Shown here one piece after another: positions 52,797-63,231 of a stretch of 64,000 nt of DNA. The position numbers and the translations under genes are program-made. The stretch is taken from NCBI RefSeq assembly GCF_025150745.1, contig NZ_CP102282.1, forward strand, positions 1,437,501-1,501,500, given 5' to 3'. Below the pieces are notes generated by a model. It saw nothing but the letters and a program-made list of their open reading frames with translations, was not told the DNA's origin and did not search any database. This DNA is from Eubacterium ventriosum (lineage in GTDB: Bacteria > Bacillota > Clostridia > Lachnospirales > Lachnospiraceae). Each line of letters opens with the position of its first letter. The first letter of the stretch is position 1.

Positions 52797-53861
52797 ATGA
52801 CGTTTTATCAGGAATTACAGTTAAGCTCAACAGGCTCAAAACAATTAATAAAAAACACAACAGACAAAAAAGAAAAAACAAGACACATTTTAATTTACAA
52901 TTTCAAAGTATATTTAGTTGTGGCATTTTGTTTTTTGGTAGTAACAGCATTTAGTATGATTTTTGGAAATGACAATAGCGTGCCGGGAGTTGTGGTACTA
53001 CTTGCAATACTTGTGTTGCGACAGGCAGATTTTGGCATAAAAACAACCCACGGTCTAATCTCAATAGCCGGGATATTTGCAATATTAATAGTCGGTCCAA
53101 GGTTAAGCAACATGGTTGATCCGTTTATAGCCTTTCTTATTAATATTGTTTGCATATTTTTACTAATGATGTTTGGATGCCATAATGTAATAATGTACAA
53201 TCATTCAACTTTTGTACTGGGATATTTATTACTTCAAGGTTACGATGTGGCAGGAAAAAGTTATCAGTTACGTGTAGTCAGCCTTGTTGTAGGTATGCTA
53301 ATTTGTATGGGGGTTTTTTATAAAAATCAGAAAAACAGACCTCATAAAAGAGGTTTTATGGATATTTTTAGAGAATTCAATATACACTCTTCTAGAAATA
53401 ACTGGTATTTAAAATTAACACTTACAGTTTCAACAGCAATGTTAATTATTAATCTTTTAAATATACCAAGGGCAATGTGGGTAGGAATTGCCTGCATGTC
53501 AGTATGTGTTCCATTTTCCAGTGACATTGCACCAAAGGCAAAGAAAAGAGCACCATTTAACATTGTGGGCAGCTTAATATTTGTTGCCCTTTACTATGCC
53601 CTCCCTAAATGGGTACATCCATACATTGGAATTATAGGTGGAATTGGTGTTGGTTATTCAGCTGGCTATTCCTGGCAGACGGTTTACAATACATTTGGAG
53701 CGTTGTATATTGCATCGGGAATTTTCGGTGTAAAAACAGCAGTATTGTTAAGAATTTGTGCAAATATTTTTGCTTCATTATATACAGTTTTGTTTGACCA
53801 TGTATTTAATAATGTATTTGCGTTTATAAAAAACAGAAAAGAAAATTTAATAACAGAATAG
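52797..53861 (+). CDS. FUSC-family membrane protein (aromatic-acid-exporter-like)
   Basis: 354 aa. Two groups of membrane helices (about 30-175 and 205-340) separated by a short cytoplasmic stretch (KNQKNRPHKRGFMDIFREFN). The second group begins LNIPRAMWVGIACMSVCVPF, the conserved 'RxxWVxxxxxxV' segment of FUSC proteins. The family includes exporters of aromatic acids and similar compounds. It forms a likely two-gene unit with the MarR gene. The start follows AAATGAAAGGAACAGAAG. Confidence 0.82.
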   Translation: MTFYQELQLSSTGSKQLIKNTTDKKEKTRHILIYNFKVYLVVAFCFLVVTAFSMIFGNDNSVPGVVVLLAILVLRQADFGIKTTHGLISIAGIFAILIVGPRLSNMVDPFIAFLINIVCIFLLMMFGCHNVIMYNHSTFVLGYLLLQGYDVAGKSYQLRVVSLVVGMLICMGVFYKNQKNRPHKRGFMDIFREFNIHSSRNNWYLKLTLTVSTAMLIINLLNIPRAMWVGIACMSVCVPFSSDIAPKAKKRAPFNIVGSLIFVALYYALPKWVHPYIGIIGGIGVGYSAGYSWQTVYNTFGALYIASGIFGVKTAVLLRICANIFASLYTVLFDHVFNNVFAFIKNRKENLITE

Positions 53862-54243
53862 CAATGCTTAAAACAAAAAATATAGATGCATAACTAAGAA
53901 ATTTAAGAGAAAAATTCTAACTGCAATACATAAATTTTTTTGTGGAAAGTTTAAGTGATATTGACAGAGTTATATTTGTAAAAAGATATTTCTTTTTGCA
54001 AACAACAACCGAAATTTCAAATAAAATCTTAAAAAAATAAAATGGCAAAAATGGCTATAGCAGCCTGTTTGATAGGAGCTATAGTGTTGGTTTGGGGAAG
54101 AAAAGAAATAGTAAATGAAAAGTCTGCAAAAAATGAAAAAGTTATTGCGACACAAACAATTGAAATTCAGGAAAATGAGAGATTACATCTTTCAGTGGGG
54201 GCAGATGTCGGACAAACAATATTTTGGAGTCCAAGCCTAAAAG
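53862..54243 (+). other. Gap after the FUSC gene with one doubtful small frame
   Basis: No terminator is obvious after the FUSC gene. A frame from 54042 to 54305 (87 codons) starts with a hydrophobic stretch (IAACLIGAIVLVWGRK) followed by a polar part, but has no ribosome site and its end runs through the pbuX terminator into pbuX on the other strand. It may be a chance frame or the remains of a small membrane protein. Confidence 0.35.
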
Positions 54244-54267
54244 GAAAAGCCCCATCTCAGGGGCTTT
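54244..54267 (-). terminator. Terminator of pbuX
   Basis: On the minus strand, AAAAGCCCC and GGGGCTTTT form a perfect 9-bp stem, followed by CCTTTTA. On the plus strand it could also stop transcription from the left. Confidence 0.82.
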
Positions 54268-54279
54268 TAATATTAAATA

Positions 54280-55623
54280 TTATTTATTTTCATTATCTTC
54301 CTTAGGAACAACTGTTTCCATATTTTTTGGAAGAACAAGATTTAAAATAATTGATACGATAAATACTACAGCAACACAGTTTTCTGCAAATACATTTTCG
54401 ATAATCTTAGGGAAAATGCTAAAGATTTCAGGAACCTGTGTGAAGCCGATACCAATACTAAGTGAAAGTGCGGCAATTGTAATATTACGCTGTGAGTAAC
54501 CGCAGTTGCTAATCATCTGAAGACCGCTGATTACGATTGTACCAAACATCATAAGTGTACATCCACCAAGTACTGCGTCAGGAAGTGTTGCAAGTAAAGC
54601 ACCAAAGAATGGGAAGATACCTGCAATAATCATAATAATTGCACCTGTTGCAATAGCAAATCTGTTAACTACTTTAGTCATGGCAACAAGACCTACATTC
54701 TGGCTGAAAGATGTAATTGGTAAACATCCGAAAACAGAAGATAAAGCACTGATGAAACCGTCACAGGCAATAGAACCTGAAGTTTCTTTTGTTGTTACGT
54801 CCCTATTTAAGCCTGAAGCTGCAAGAGCAGAAGTATCTCCGATAGTTTCAGTAGCAGAAACTAAGAAAATTAAAATAACAGAGAAAATTGCGTTAGCATT
54901 AAATTCAGGTTTAAAAGGCATTAATGAAGGTACTGCAACAATAGAAGTTTCTGAAAGTGAAGAAAAATCAACAACTCCCATAAATACAGCAACAATATAT
55001 CCTACAATAAGTCCAAACAAAACAGAAAGCTGTTTGAAATATGATTTTGCCAAAATATTAAAAATAATACATGAAAGCAATGTTATAGTTCCGAGAATCC
55101 AGTTTGTAGCTGAACCAAAGTTTTCGCTTCCGCTTCCTCCACCGAAAGAGCTTGCTCCAACAGAGAGAAGAGAAAAACCAATGGAAGTAACAACGCTGGC
55201 TGCAACGATAGGAGATATAAGTTTAATCCAGTATTTTGCAAAAAGACCAAGAACACCTTCTACAATACCGCCAACAAGAACAGCACCTACAATGGCATTA
55301 TATCCGTAAGTTGGTCCGATATAACAAAAAATAGAAACAAAAGTAAAACTAATACCCATAACAATTGGAAGACCTGAACCGATTTTCCATAATGGGAATA
55401 ACTGAATTAAAGTACCAATACCTGCAATAATCATTGCACTCTGGATAAGACGTGCAGTCTGTGCAGATGAAAGACCGCTGGCACCGCCAACAATAATAAT
55501 AGGAGCAATATTGGCAACAAACATAGCCAAAATATGCTGCAAGCCAAAAGGAATGGCTTTTCCAACGGGAACTTTTCCGTTGAGTTTGTAAATGTTTTCA
55601 ATTGATGAATTTGAGCTACTCAT
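54280..55623 (-). CDS. pbuX: Nucleobase:cation symporter-2, probably xanthine permease
   Basis: 447 aa, about 12-14 membrane helices. The family signature QNVGLVAMTK fits Q-N-x-G-x-x-x-x-T-[RKG], typical for purine (xanthine/urate) rather than uracil members. GLQHILAMFVANIAPIIIVG is at the N-terminus. The start at 55623 (MSSSNSS) has AAAGGA about 8 bases upstream; the frame could begin 18 bases earlier without a ribosome site. It lies downstream of xpt on the same strand, as in the xpt-pbuX operon of Bacillus, but is separated from it by a terminator and a structured element. Confidence 0.85.
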   Translation of the reverse strand: MSSSNSSIENIYKLNGKVPVGKAIPFGLQHILAMFVANIAPIIIVGGASGLSSAQTARLIQSAMIIAGIGTLIQLFPLWKIGSGLPIVMGISFTFVSIFCYIGPTYGYNAIVGAVLVGGIVEGVLGLFAKYWIKLISPIVAASVVTSIGFSLLSVGASSFGGGSGSENFGSATNWILGTITLLSCIIFNILAKSYFKQLSVLFGLIVGYIVAVFMGVVDFSSLSETSIVAVPSLMPFKPEFNANAIFSVILIFLVSATETIGDTSALAASGLNRDVTTKETSGSIACDGFISALSSVFGCLPITSFSQNVGLVAMTKVVNRFAIATGAIIMIIAGIFPFFGALLATLPDAVLGGCTLMMFGTIVISGLQMISNCGYSQRNITIAALSLSIGIGFTQVPEIFSIFPKIIENVFAENCVAVVFIVSIILNLVLPKNMETVVPKEDNENK

Positions 55624-55660
55624 TAGTAAATGTCCTTTCATAATTTAAATATATTGTGTA

Positions 55661-55894
55661 ATAGCAAAACAAAATTTTTCTTCCTTCTATTCCACAGAAT
55701 TGTATAACGCAAACACGTTGATTTTCTTATTTTGCTCCGCCGTCTATGGCAAATCGAAAAGTGAAACTCGTCTACGGCTTGGACAGTCACTTTTCGACTT
55801 GCACTATGCTCGCAAAATTTCGAAAATCTGCCTATTGTTTGTTTTCATACAATTCTGTGGAATATAAGATGATATATAAATTTTGTTTTGCGAT
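55661..55894 (+). repeat. Structured dispersed element, copy 2
   Basis: Same orientation as the copy at 9036. Outer helix TAGCAAAACAAAATTT (55662-) with AAATTTTGTTTTGCGAT (to 55894). The second helix is a perfect TATTCCACAGAATTGTAT (55688-55705) with ATACAATTCTGTGGAATA (55847-55864). Conserved blocks AAACACGTTGATTTT plus ATTTTGCTCCGCCG, and CTATGCTCGCAAAATTTC plus TCTGCCTATTGTTT. Central hairpin GCAAATCGAAAAGTGA (55749-55764) with TCACTTTTCGACTTGC (55787-55802). Helix sequences are unlike copy 1, yet pairing is kept. It fills the space between xpt and pbuX. Confidence 0.85.
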
Positions 55895-55945
55895 TAAAAA
55901 ATATAAACTATAAGAAACGTGGTGTTTCTCATAGTTTATGATTTT
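55893..55945. terminator. Terminator of xpt, usable in both directions
   Basis: AAACTATAAGAAAC and GTTTCTCATAGTTT form a 14-bp stem (one mismatch) around GTGGT, with A/T-runs on both sides (AAAAAATAT left, ATGATTTTTT right). Confidence 0.85.
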
Positions 55946-56527
55946 TTACTGTTCACGGAATGTGATTGTTCCGTTTTCTGCATCCATGCTATCAACGATA
56001 GCAAGTGATTCCAAGTGATATCCAAGGTTACGGATTGTACGTCCGCCTGACTGAAATCCTTTTTCAATTGCAATGCCGATTCCTTCTACAGTACCGCCTG
56101 CATTTGATACGATGGAGATTAATCCCTGAAGAGCACAACCGTTAGCAAGAAAATCGTCTATAATAAGAACGTGGTCATCAGGACCTAAAAATTTCTTTGA
56201 TACGATTACCTGGTTTTTGCATTTATGCGTAAATGATTCAACTTCAGCAACATACATTTCACCATCAATGTTTATACTTTTTGATTTCTTTGCAAAAACA
56301 ACTGGTGCATCGAAGTATTTTGCAACGATGCAGGCAATGCCGATACCTGATGCTTCTATTGTAAGAATTTTGTTGATTGGGGCATTAGCGAAACGACGCT
56401 TAAATTCTTCGCCCATTTTTTCGAAAAGTGAAATGTCCATCTGGTGGTTTAAAAAGCTGTCTACTTTTAAAACATTTCCTTCTTTAACGATACCATCTTT
56501 TTGAATACGTTCTTCTAAAAAATTCAT
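55946..56527 (-). CDS. xpt: Xanthine phosphoribosyltransferase
   Basis: 193 aa, the Bacillus Xpt length. PRPP loop [18 protein letters not shown] with the acidic pair, [30 protein letters not shown] near the N-terminus and [20 protein letters not shown] near the end. It converts xanthine and PRPP to XMP for purine salvage. The start has AAAGGAGACAG upstream on the minus strand. No purine riboswitch is visible in front of it, unlike B. subtilis; the leader is occupied by the structured element at 56553-56762. Confidence 0.94.
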   Translation of the reverse strand: MNFLEERIQKDGIVKEGNVLKVDSFLNHQMDISLFEKMGEEFKRRFANAPINKILTIEASGIGIACIVAKYFDAPVVFAKKSKSINIDGEMYVAEVESFTHKCKNQVIVSKKFLGPDDHVLIIDDFLANGCALQGLISIVSNAGGTVEGIGIAIEKGFQSGGRTIRNLGYHLESLAIVDSMDAENGTITFREQ

Positions 56528-56552
56528 TTCTGTCTCCTTTGTAAAAATTAAT

Positions 56553-56762
56553 TACCTTTTCAGACTCCGCTCACGCAGAAATTTCTAAAAGGAAACAATA
56601 GGCAGAGTTTTGAAATTTTGCGAGCATAGTGTAAAGCGATAAACCTACTGTTCGAGCCTTTAGGCGAGTTTAGGTTTTCGCTTTACAATAGGCGGCGGAG
56701 CAAAATAATAAACTCAACGTGTTTACTTTAGAAATTTCTGCGTGAGCGGAATGAAAAAGTGC
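56553..56762 (-). repeat. Structured dispersed element, copy 3, inverted
   Basis: Opposite orientation to copies 1 and 2. The long helix is a perfect TCCGCTCACGCAGAAATTTC plus TAAA (56566-56589) with its complement (56727-56750). The conserved blocks appear on the minus strand (AAACACGTTGAGTTT, ATTTTGCTCCGCCGCCTAT, CTATGCTCGCAAAATTTC, CTCTGCCTATTGTTT). Central hairpin GTAAAGCGATAAACCT (56631-56646) with AGGTTTTCGCTTTAC (56672-56686). It lies between putP and xpt, 25 bases upstream of the xpt start. Confidence 0.85.
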
Positions 56763-56777
56763 TTTGTTTTTATTTGA

Positions 56778-58298
56778 TTAATAATTTTTTATTGATTCAA
56801 ATTCGTCTACGATTTCTTTTTCAGGTGCAGGTGTAAGTAAGCTTACTATTACGATGAAGATTGAAGCTACAATGAATGCAGGTAAAAGTTCATAGATTCC
56901 AAGTACGCCACCCATTGGACGAACTAAGAATTTCCATACGAATACCATGATTCCACCGGCTACCATTCCGCTGATTGCACCGTATTTGTTTGAGCGCTTC
57001 CAGAATAATGCAAAGAGCATTACAGGGCCGAATGTGGCACCGAAGCCTGCCCAGGCAAATGATACTATCTGGAATACTGAGCTGTTAGGATTACTAGCAA
57101 GAAACATAGCAATTATTGAAATGATAATTACTGAACCTCTGGCAACTACGATTTTTACTCCTGCTGAAAGGTTTAAATTTAACACGCCTTCAAGTAAGTT
57201 TTCTGAAACACTTGAAGATGCAGCAAGAAGCTGTGAATCTGAAGTTGACATTGTTGAGGCAAGTATACCTGCAAGGATAACACCTGCAATTATGGCAAAA
57301 ATAATGCCGTGTGTACTTAATACGTGGGCTATCTGAACGATGATTGTTTCAGAATCCTTTAGGTTAGGAATAACTCCTTCTGCTGACATTGCATAACCGA
57401 TTATACCAATTGAAACTGCAACAGACATTGAAATAACAACCCAAACACTGGCAACACGTCTTGAAAGTTTTAATTTCTTTGTGTCTTCAATAGCCATAAA
57501 TCTTAAAAGAATATGTGGCATGCCGAAGTATCCAAGTCCCCAAGCAAGTGTTGAGGCAATTGAAAGAACACTGTAAGGCGTTGCTGTATTAGTTGCACCA
57601 TCATGTGTTGAAGTTATTGAAAGGAATCCCTTAAGGTCGCCAACGTGAGCTACGACTCCGTCAAATCCACCAACGGAAATAATTCCATAACTTAAAACTA
57701 TAACTAAGGCAATTGACATAATAATACTCTGAATAAAGTCAGAAGTACTTGCGGCAAGGAAACCACCAAGAGTAGTATATGCAACAATAACAATTGCACT
57801 AATAATCATTGCTGTTAAATAATCAACTCCAAATAAAGAATTAAAAAGTTTACCACATGCAGCAAATCCTGAGGCTGTATATGGCACAAAGAAAATAATA
57901 ATAATTATAGCAGATACACACTTTAACATTTTAGGATCTCTATATCTGTTAGCAAAAAAGTCAGGTATAGTGATTGCACTGCAAACGTCACTGTAAGTTC
58001 TAAGTCTTTTGGCAACAATAAGCCAGTTAACGTATGTTCCAACAGCAAGTCCGGCAGCTGTCCAGAATGCATCACAAACACCTGTAACATAAGCAACACC
58101 CGGAAGTCCCATTAATAACCAGCTACTCATATCTGATGCTTCAGCACTCATAGCAGTAACAAGAGGACCAAGCTTTCGTCCACCAAGGTAAAAATCATTT
58201 GTGGTACTGTTTTTTTTGGCAAAATATACACCAATACCAACAACGCCAACCATATAAACAATGATGGCAATTAAAATTCCAATTTCTGATGTAGTCAT
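56778..58298 (-). CDS. putP: Sodium/proline symporter
   Basis: 506 aa, solute:sodium symporter family with about 13 membrane helices. FYLGGRKLGPLVTAMSAEAS then DMSSWLLMGLPG is the conserved PutP N-terminal region; STSDFIQSIIMS and STMSTSDSQLLAASSSVSEN carry the sodium-site serines/threonines typical of proline carriers. The start at 58298 follows AAGAAGGGAAAAAAA on the minus strand. It is divergent from spoVAD and lies upstream of xpt on the same strand, with a structured element between the two. Confidence 0.92.
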   Translation of the reverse strand: MTTSEIGILIAIIVYMVGVVGIGVYFAKKNSTTNDFYLGGRKLGPLVTAMSAEASDMSSWLLMGLPGVAYVTGVCDAFWTAAGLAVGTYVNWLIVAKRLRTYSDVCSAITIPDFFANRYRDPKMLKCVSAIIIIIFFVPYTASGFAACGKLFNSLFGVDYLTAMIISAIVIVAYTTLGGFLAASTSDFIQSIIMSIALVIVLSYGIISVGGFDGVVAHVGDLKGFLSITSTHDGATNTATPYSVLSIASTLAWGLGYFGMPHILLRFMAIEDTKKLKLSRRVASVWVVISMSVAVSIGIIGYAMSAEGVIPNLKDSETIIVQIAHVLSTHGIIFAIIAGVILAGILASTMSTSDSQLLAASSSVSENLLEGVLNLNLSAGVKIVVARGSVIIISIIAMFLASNPNSSVFQIVSFAWAGFGATFGPVMLFALFWKRSNKYGAISGMVAGGIMVFVWKFLVRPMGGVLGIYELLPAFIVASIFIVIVSLLTPAPEKEIVDEFESIKNY

Positions 58299-58431
58299 TT
58301 TTTTTCCCTTCTTATTATATGTAATTTTTGAATTTCCTTCCTATTGTATAAAAAATATGTCAAATAGGCAAGTAAAAACGTATACATATTTATAACAAAA
58401 AAGTAAAAACTAAGAAAAAAGGAGGATTTTT

Positions 58432-59442
58432 ATGGGACGAATGATTGGTAGTAGCAGTATTTCCTTTGATAAGCCACCGTTTATTATTGAAGGAGCTTCA
58501 ATTGTAGGTCAAAAAGAAGGTGACGGACCTTTAGGAAAATTGTTTGATGTTGTGGAACAGGATCCTATGCTTGGACAGGAAACGTGGGAAGAGGCAGAAA
58601 GTTTGTTGCAAAAAGAGGCAATTCAGAAACTTCTATTTAAAGCAGGGATGAGCAAGGAAGAAATCAGGTATATTTTTGGTGGGGATTTACTTGGACAGTT
58701 AATTGCCACAACTTTTGGAATTTTGGAGTTCGAGGTTCCCTTTTTCGGATTGTACGGAGCCTGTTCAACAATGGGTGAAGCGTTAAGTCTTGGGGCTGTA
58801 ATGGTTGAAGCAGGAAATGCAGACAATGTTATTGCAATGGCATCAAGTCATTTTGCCAGCGCAGAAAGACAGTTTAGATTTCCTTTGGCTTACGGAAATC
58901 AAAGACCTTATGCGGCAACCTGGACTGTAACCGGTTGTGGGGCAGTAATAATTAGCACAAAAAAAGGTTTTGCAAAAATAACAGGAATTACCACGGGAAA
59001 AATCGTTGATTTTGGAGTAAAGGATGCTCAAAATATGGGTGCCTGTATGGCACCGGCTGCGGCAGATGTTATTTATCAGCATTTTAAGGATTTTAACAGC
59101 ACACCGGCAGATTATGACAAAATCATAACGGGTGACTTGGGATTAATAGGAAAAAGTATTTTATTTGAACTACTTAAGGAAAAAGGCTATGACATTTCGG
59201 CGGTTCATATGGATTGCGGCGTGGAAATGTTTGATGCCAGTGAACAGGACACTCACGCAGGTGGAAGTGGCTGTGGCTGTAGTGCCACAGTTCTTGCAGG
59301 CTATGTTTTTAAACAGCTAAAAAAAGGGGCATTTAAGAAGATTCTTTTTATTCCAACGGGAGCATTAATGTCCCCGGTAAGTTTTAATGAAGGAAATAGC
59401 GTGCCGGGAATAGCTCACTGCGTGGTGATTGAAAAGAATTAA
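58432..59442 (+). CDS. spoVAD: Stage V sporulation protein AD
   Basis: 336 aa, thiolase-like fold, soluble, binds DPA in B. subtilis. IEGASIVGQKEGDGPLG, FGLYGACSTMGEALSLGAVM and HAGGSGCGCSATVLAGYV are diagnostic. AAAAAAGGAGG precedes the ATG. It is the largest part of the SpoVA machinery. It stands next to spoVAE but is displaced from spoVAC by about 14 kb, and must therefore have its own promoter in the 133-base gap shared with putP; I could not identify a convincing sigma G site there. Confidence 0.95.
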   Translation: MGRMIGSSSISFDKPPFIIEGASIVGQKEGDGPLGKLFDVVEQDPMLGQETWEEAESLLQKEAIQKLLFKAGMSKEEIRYIFGGDLLGQLIATTFGILEFEVPFFGLYGACSTMGEALSLGAVMVEAGNADNVIAMASSHFASAERQFRFPLAYGNQRPYAATWTVTGCGAVIISTKKGFAKITGITTGKIVDFGVKDAQNMGACMAPAAADVIYQHFKDFNSTPADYDKIITGDLGLIGKSILFELLKEKGYDISAVHMDCGVEMFDASEQDTHAGGSGCGCSATVLAGYVFKQLKKGAFKKILFIPTGALMSPVSFNEGNSVPGIAHCVVIEKN

Positions 59443-59470
59443 TGATTGCAATTAAAGAAAGGAATTTAAG

Positions 59471-59824
59471 ATGATTTTTTTAAAAGCGTTTATTGTTGGG
59501 GGAATAATCTGTGCTCTTGTTCAAATTGTAATAGACAAGACCAAGGTAACGCCTGCAAGAATTATGGTAAGTCTTGTTTGCATTGGGGTTGTTCTTGGTG
59601 CGATTGGAATTTATGAGCCTTTGACTAAGTGGGCAGGTTGTGGCGCAACAGTGCCTTTACTTGGCTTTGGCAACAATCTTTGGAAGGGAATGAAAGAAGC
59701 CATAGATGAGTCAGGTTTTTTGGGATTGTTTAAAGGTGGTTTTACGGCAAGTGCCGTGGGAATTTCAGGAGCTTTAATATTCGGATATTTGTCTGCACTA
59801 ATTTTTAAATCAAAAATGAAATAG
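59471..59824 (+). CDS. spoVAE: Stage V sporulation protein AE
   Basis: 117 aa, three or four membrane segments. FLKAFIVGGIICALVQIVID near the start, TPARIMVSLVCIGVVLGAIG and AGCGATVPLLGFGNNLWKGM match SpoVAEb of Bacillus. It follows spoVAD by 28 bases (ribosome site AAAGAAAGGAATTTAAG). No SpoVAF or SpoVAEa follows; the next gene is gdhA. Confidence 0.93.
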   Translation: MIFLKAFIVGGIICALVQIVIDKTKVTPARIMVSLVCIGVVLGAIGIYEPLTKWAGCGATVPLLGFGNNLWKGMKEAIDESGFLGLFKGGFTASAVGISGALIFGYLSALIFKSKMK

Positions 59825-59921
59825 TCAAAATTAACTATGTTTTAAAAATTCAGCCCGAACTTAATATAATTAAGTAAAAACAGCTTTATCATTACAAAAT
59901 TAAGAATAACACTATTAAAGG

Positions 59922-59950
59922 TTGATAAAATTAAGAAGATACTATATAAT
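59922..59950 (+). promoter_or_regulatory. gdhA promoter
   Basis: TTGATA (59922-59927), 17-base spacer, TATAAT (59945-59950). Confidence 0.75.
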
Positions 59951-59973
59951 TTCTTTAGTGTATTAAAGTGTTA

Positions 59974-60000
59974 GTGCACTTGTTTAAGTGCGGCCTTTTT
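59974..60000 (+). promoter_or_regulatory. Terminator-like hairpin in the gdhA leader (possible attenuator)
   Basis: GCACTT (59976-59981) pairs with AAGTGC (59986-59991) around GTTT, followed by GGCC and five Ts. It lies about 25 bases after the promoter and before the gdhA ribosome site, so full termination would silence gdhA. I do not recognise a known riboswitch in the leader. Confidence 0.5.
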
Positions 60001-60013
60001 AGGAGAAATATAG

Positions 60014-61399
<1,386 letters not shown>

Positions 61400-61426
61400 T
61401 TATAGTTATAGTTAATAATTAATATA

Positions 61427-61460
61427 TAAAGGTGTATCTCACTATGGGATACACCTTTTG
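61427..61460 (+). terminator. Terminator after gdhA
   Basis: AAAGGTGTATC pairs with GATACACCTTTT around a CACTATG-like loop. Confidence 0.88.
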
Positions 61461-61597
61461 TGATATATGGAATATAAATTCTAAATAGGGGGAAAATATA
61501 TAGGTAGTCTTGTGAAAAATGTTAATATTGTTTATAATAAGTCAGAGATTGGAAAACTATCACAATATTATTTAATAATTATTTTATGGAGAATAGA

Positions 61598-63193
61598 ATG
61601 GACGAGAATTTAAAGAAGGAAATAGAAAACAGACGAACATTTGCGATTATTTCACATCCCGATGCAGGAAAGACTACTTTAACAGAAAAGTTTTTACTCT
61701 ATGGAGGTGCTATTAATACAGCAGGTTCAGTAAAGGGAAAGGCCAATTCTAAGTATGCAGTGTCTGACTGGATGGGAATTGAAAAAGAAAGAGGCATTTC
61801 AGTTACATCTTCAGCACTTCAGTTTAACTATGAAGGATATTGCATTAATATTTTGGATACTCCTGGACATCAGGACTTCTCAGAAGATACTTATAGAACG
61901 TTAATGGCTGCAGATTCAGCAGTAATGGTTATTGATGCTTCAAAGGGTGTTGAGGCACAGACAATTAAGCTTTTTAAGGTTTGTGTTATGAGACATATTC
62001 CTATTTTTACTTTTATTAATAAGATGGACTTGGAAGCAAGAGATCCATATGAACTTCTTGAAGAAATTGAAAATGTTCTTGGAATTAAAACATGTCCTAT
62101 TAACTGGCCAATTGGTTCAGGTAAAAGATTTAAAGGTGTGTATGACAGAGATACTAAGAAGATTTCAATGTTTAAGGCAGTTTCAGTTGGTGGTTCAAAA
62201 AGTGCTGCGGAAACAACATATGAGTTGGACAACGAAAACTTTAAGGCAGAAATAGGTGATGAATTGTATGATCAGCTTGTAGATGACACTGAACTTCTTG
62301 ACGGAGCAAGCGAACCATTTGATCAGGAATTGGTTGATAAAGGTGAATTGTCACCGGTATTTTTCGGCTCAGCGTTAACAACTTTCGGTATAGAAACATT
62401 TTTGGAACATTTCTTAAGAATGACAGAATCACCACTTCCAAGGATGTCAGATCAGGGATTAATTGATCCTATTGAAGAACCATTTTCAGGATTTGTATTT
62501 AAGATTCAGGCTAATATGAACAAGGCACATCACGATAGAATTGCTTTCCTTAGAGTTTGTTCAGGAAAGTTTGATGCATCTAAGGATGTGTATCACGTAC
62601 AAAGTGGTAAGAAAATGAAACTTTCAAGACCTCAGCAAATTATGGCTCAGGACAGAAAGGTAATTGATGAAGCTTATGCGGGAGACGTAATCGGTGTATT
62701 TGATCCGGGTATTTTTTCAATAGGTGATACAATCTGTACACCGGGCAAAAAATTTGTTTATGAAGGAATCCCAACTTTTGCACCTGAACATTTCTGCAGA
62801 CTTGTGGCACTTGATTCAATGAAACGTAAACAGTTTATGAAAGGTGTTACACAGATTGCCCAGGAAGGTGCAATTCAGATTTTCCAGGATTACAATCTTG
62901 AAATGTCAGAAATTATTGTAGGTGTTGTAGGTACACTTCAGTTTGACGTTTTGAAGTATAGAATGGAAAACGAATATGGCTGTGATGTGAGATTGGAGCC
63001 ATTGCCTTATGGACACATCAGATGGGTAAAAGATACAACAATAGATTTAAATAATGTTAAATGTCCAAGCGATGCCAAGAGAGTAAAGGATATGAAGGGC
63101 AATCCATTAGTATTATTTACAAACCAGTGGTCAATTAAACTTCTTTTGGAAAGAAATGAAGGCATTGAATTTGAAGAATTTAGCAGAAACTAA
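61598..63193 (+). CDS. prfC: Peptide chain release factor 3
   Basis: 531 aa translational GTPase. G1 SHPDAGKTTLTEK, G2/G3 region EKERGISVTSSALQF and DTPGHQDFSEDTYR, G4 FINKMDLE. The C-terminal part FDVLKYRMENEYGCDVRLEP is typical of RF3 rather than EF-G. It recycles RF1/RF2 after termination. The ATG at 61598 has GGAG suitably placed; an in-frame ATG 12 bases upstream has none. The next gene starts 38 bases after its end. Confidence 0.94.
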   Translation: MDENLKKEIENRRTFAIISHPDAGKTTLTEKFLLYGGAINTAGSVKGKANSKYAVSDWMGIEKERGISVTSSALQFNYEGYCINILDTPGHQDFSEDTYRTLMAADSAVMVIDASKGVEAQTIKLFKVCVMRHIPIFTFINKMDLEARDPYELLEEIENVLGIKTCPINWPIGSGKRFKGVYDRDTKKISMFKAVSVGGSKSAAETTYELDNENFKAEIGDELYDQLVDDTELLDGASEPFDQELVDKGELSPVFFGSALTTFGIETFLEHFLRMTESPLPRMSDQGLIDPIEEPFSGFVFKIQANMNKAHHDRIAFLRVCSGKFDASKDVYHVQSGKKMKLSRPQQIMAQDRKVIDEAYAGDVIGVFDPGIFSIGDTICTPGKKFVYEGIPTFAPEHFCRLVALDSMKRKQFMKGVTQIAQEGAIQIFQDYNLEMSEIIVGVVGTLQFDVLKYRMENEYGCDVRLEPLPYGHIRWVKDTTIDLNNVKCPSDAKRVKDMKGNPLVLFTNQWSIKLLLERNEGIEFEEFSRN

Positions 63194-63231
63194 TTTTGTA
63201 CAAGATTAAATATAGAAGGGAATGAGTTATC

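Noticed and set aside
54042-54305. 87-codon frame after the FUSC gene as a real gene
   Set aside because: No ribosome site, end inside the pbuX terminator and pbuX coding region; mentioned only as a doubtful frame in the gap entry.
54680-55309. 209-codon plus-strand open frame opposite pbuX
   Set aside because: It runs antisense through a membrane protein gene with clear family signature; composition is that of a shadow frame and no ribosome site is present.
56528-56777. Purine riboswitch upstream of xpt
   Set aside because: Expected because B. subtilis xpt-pbuX has one, but the conserved loop sequences of the purine aptamer are not found; the leader holds the structured element instead.
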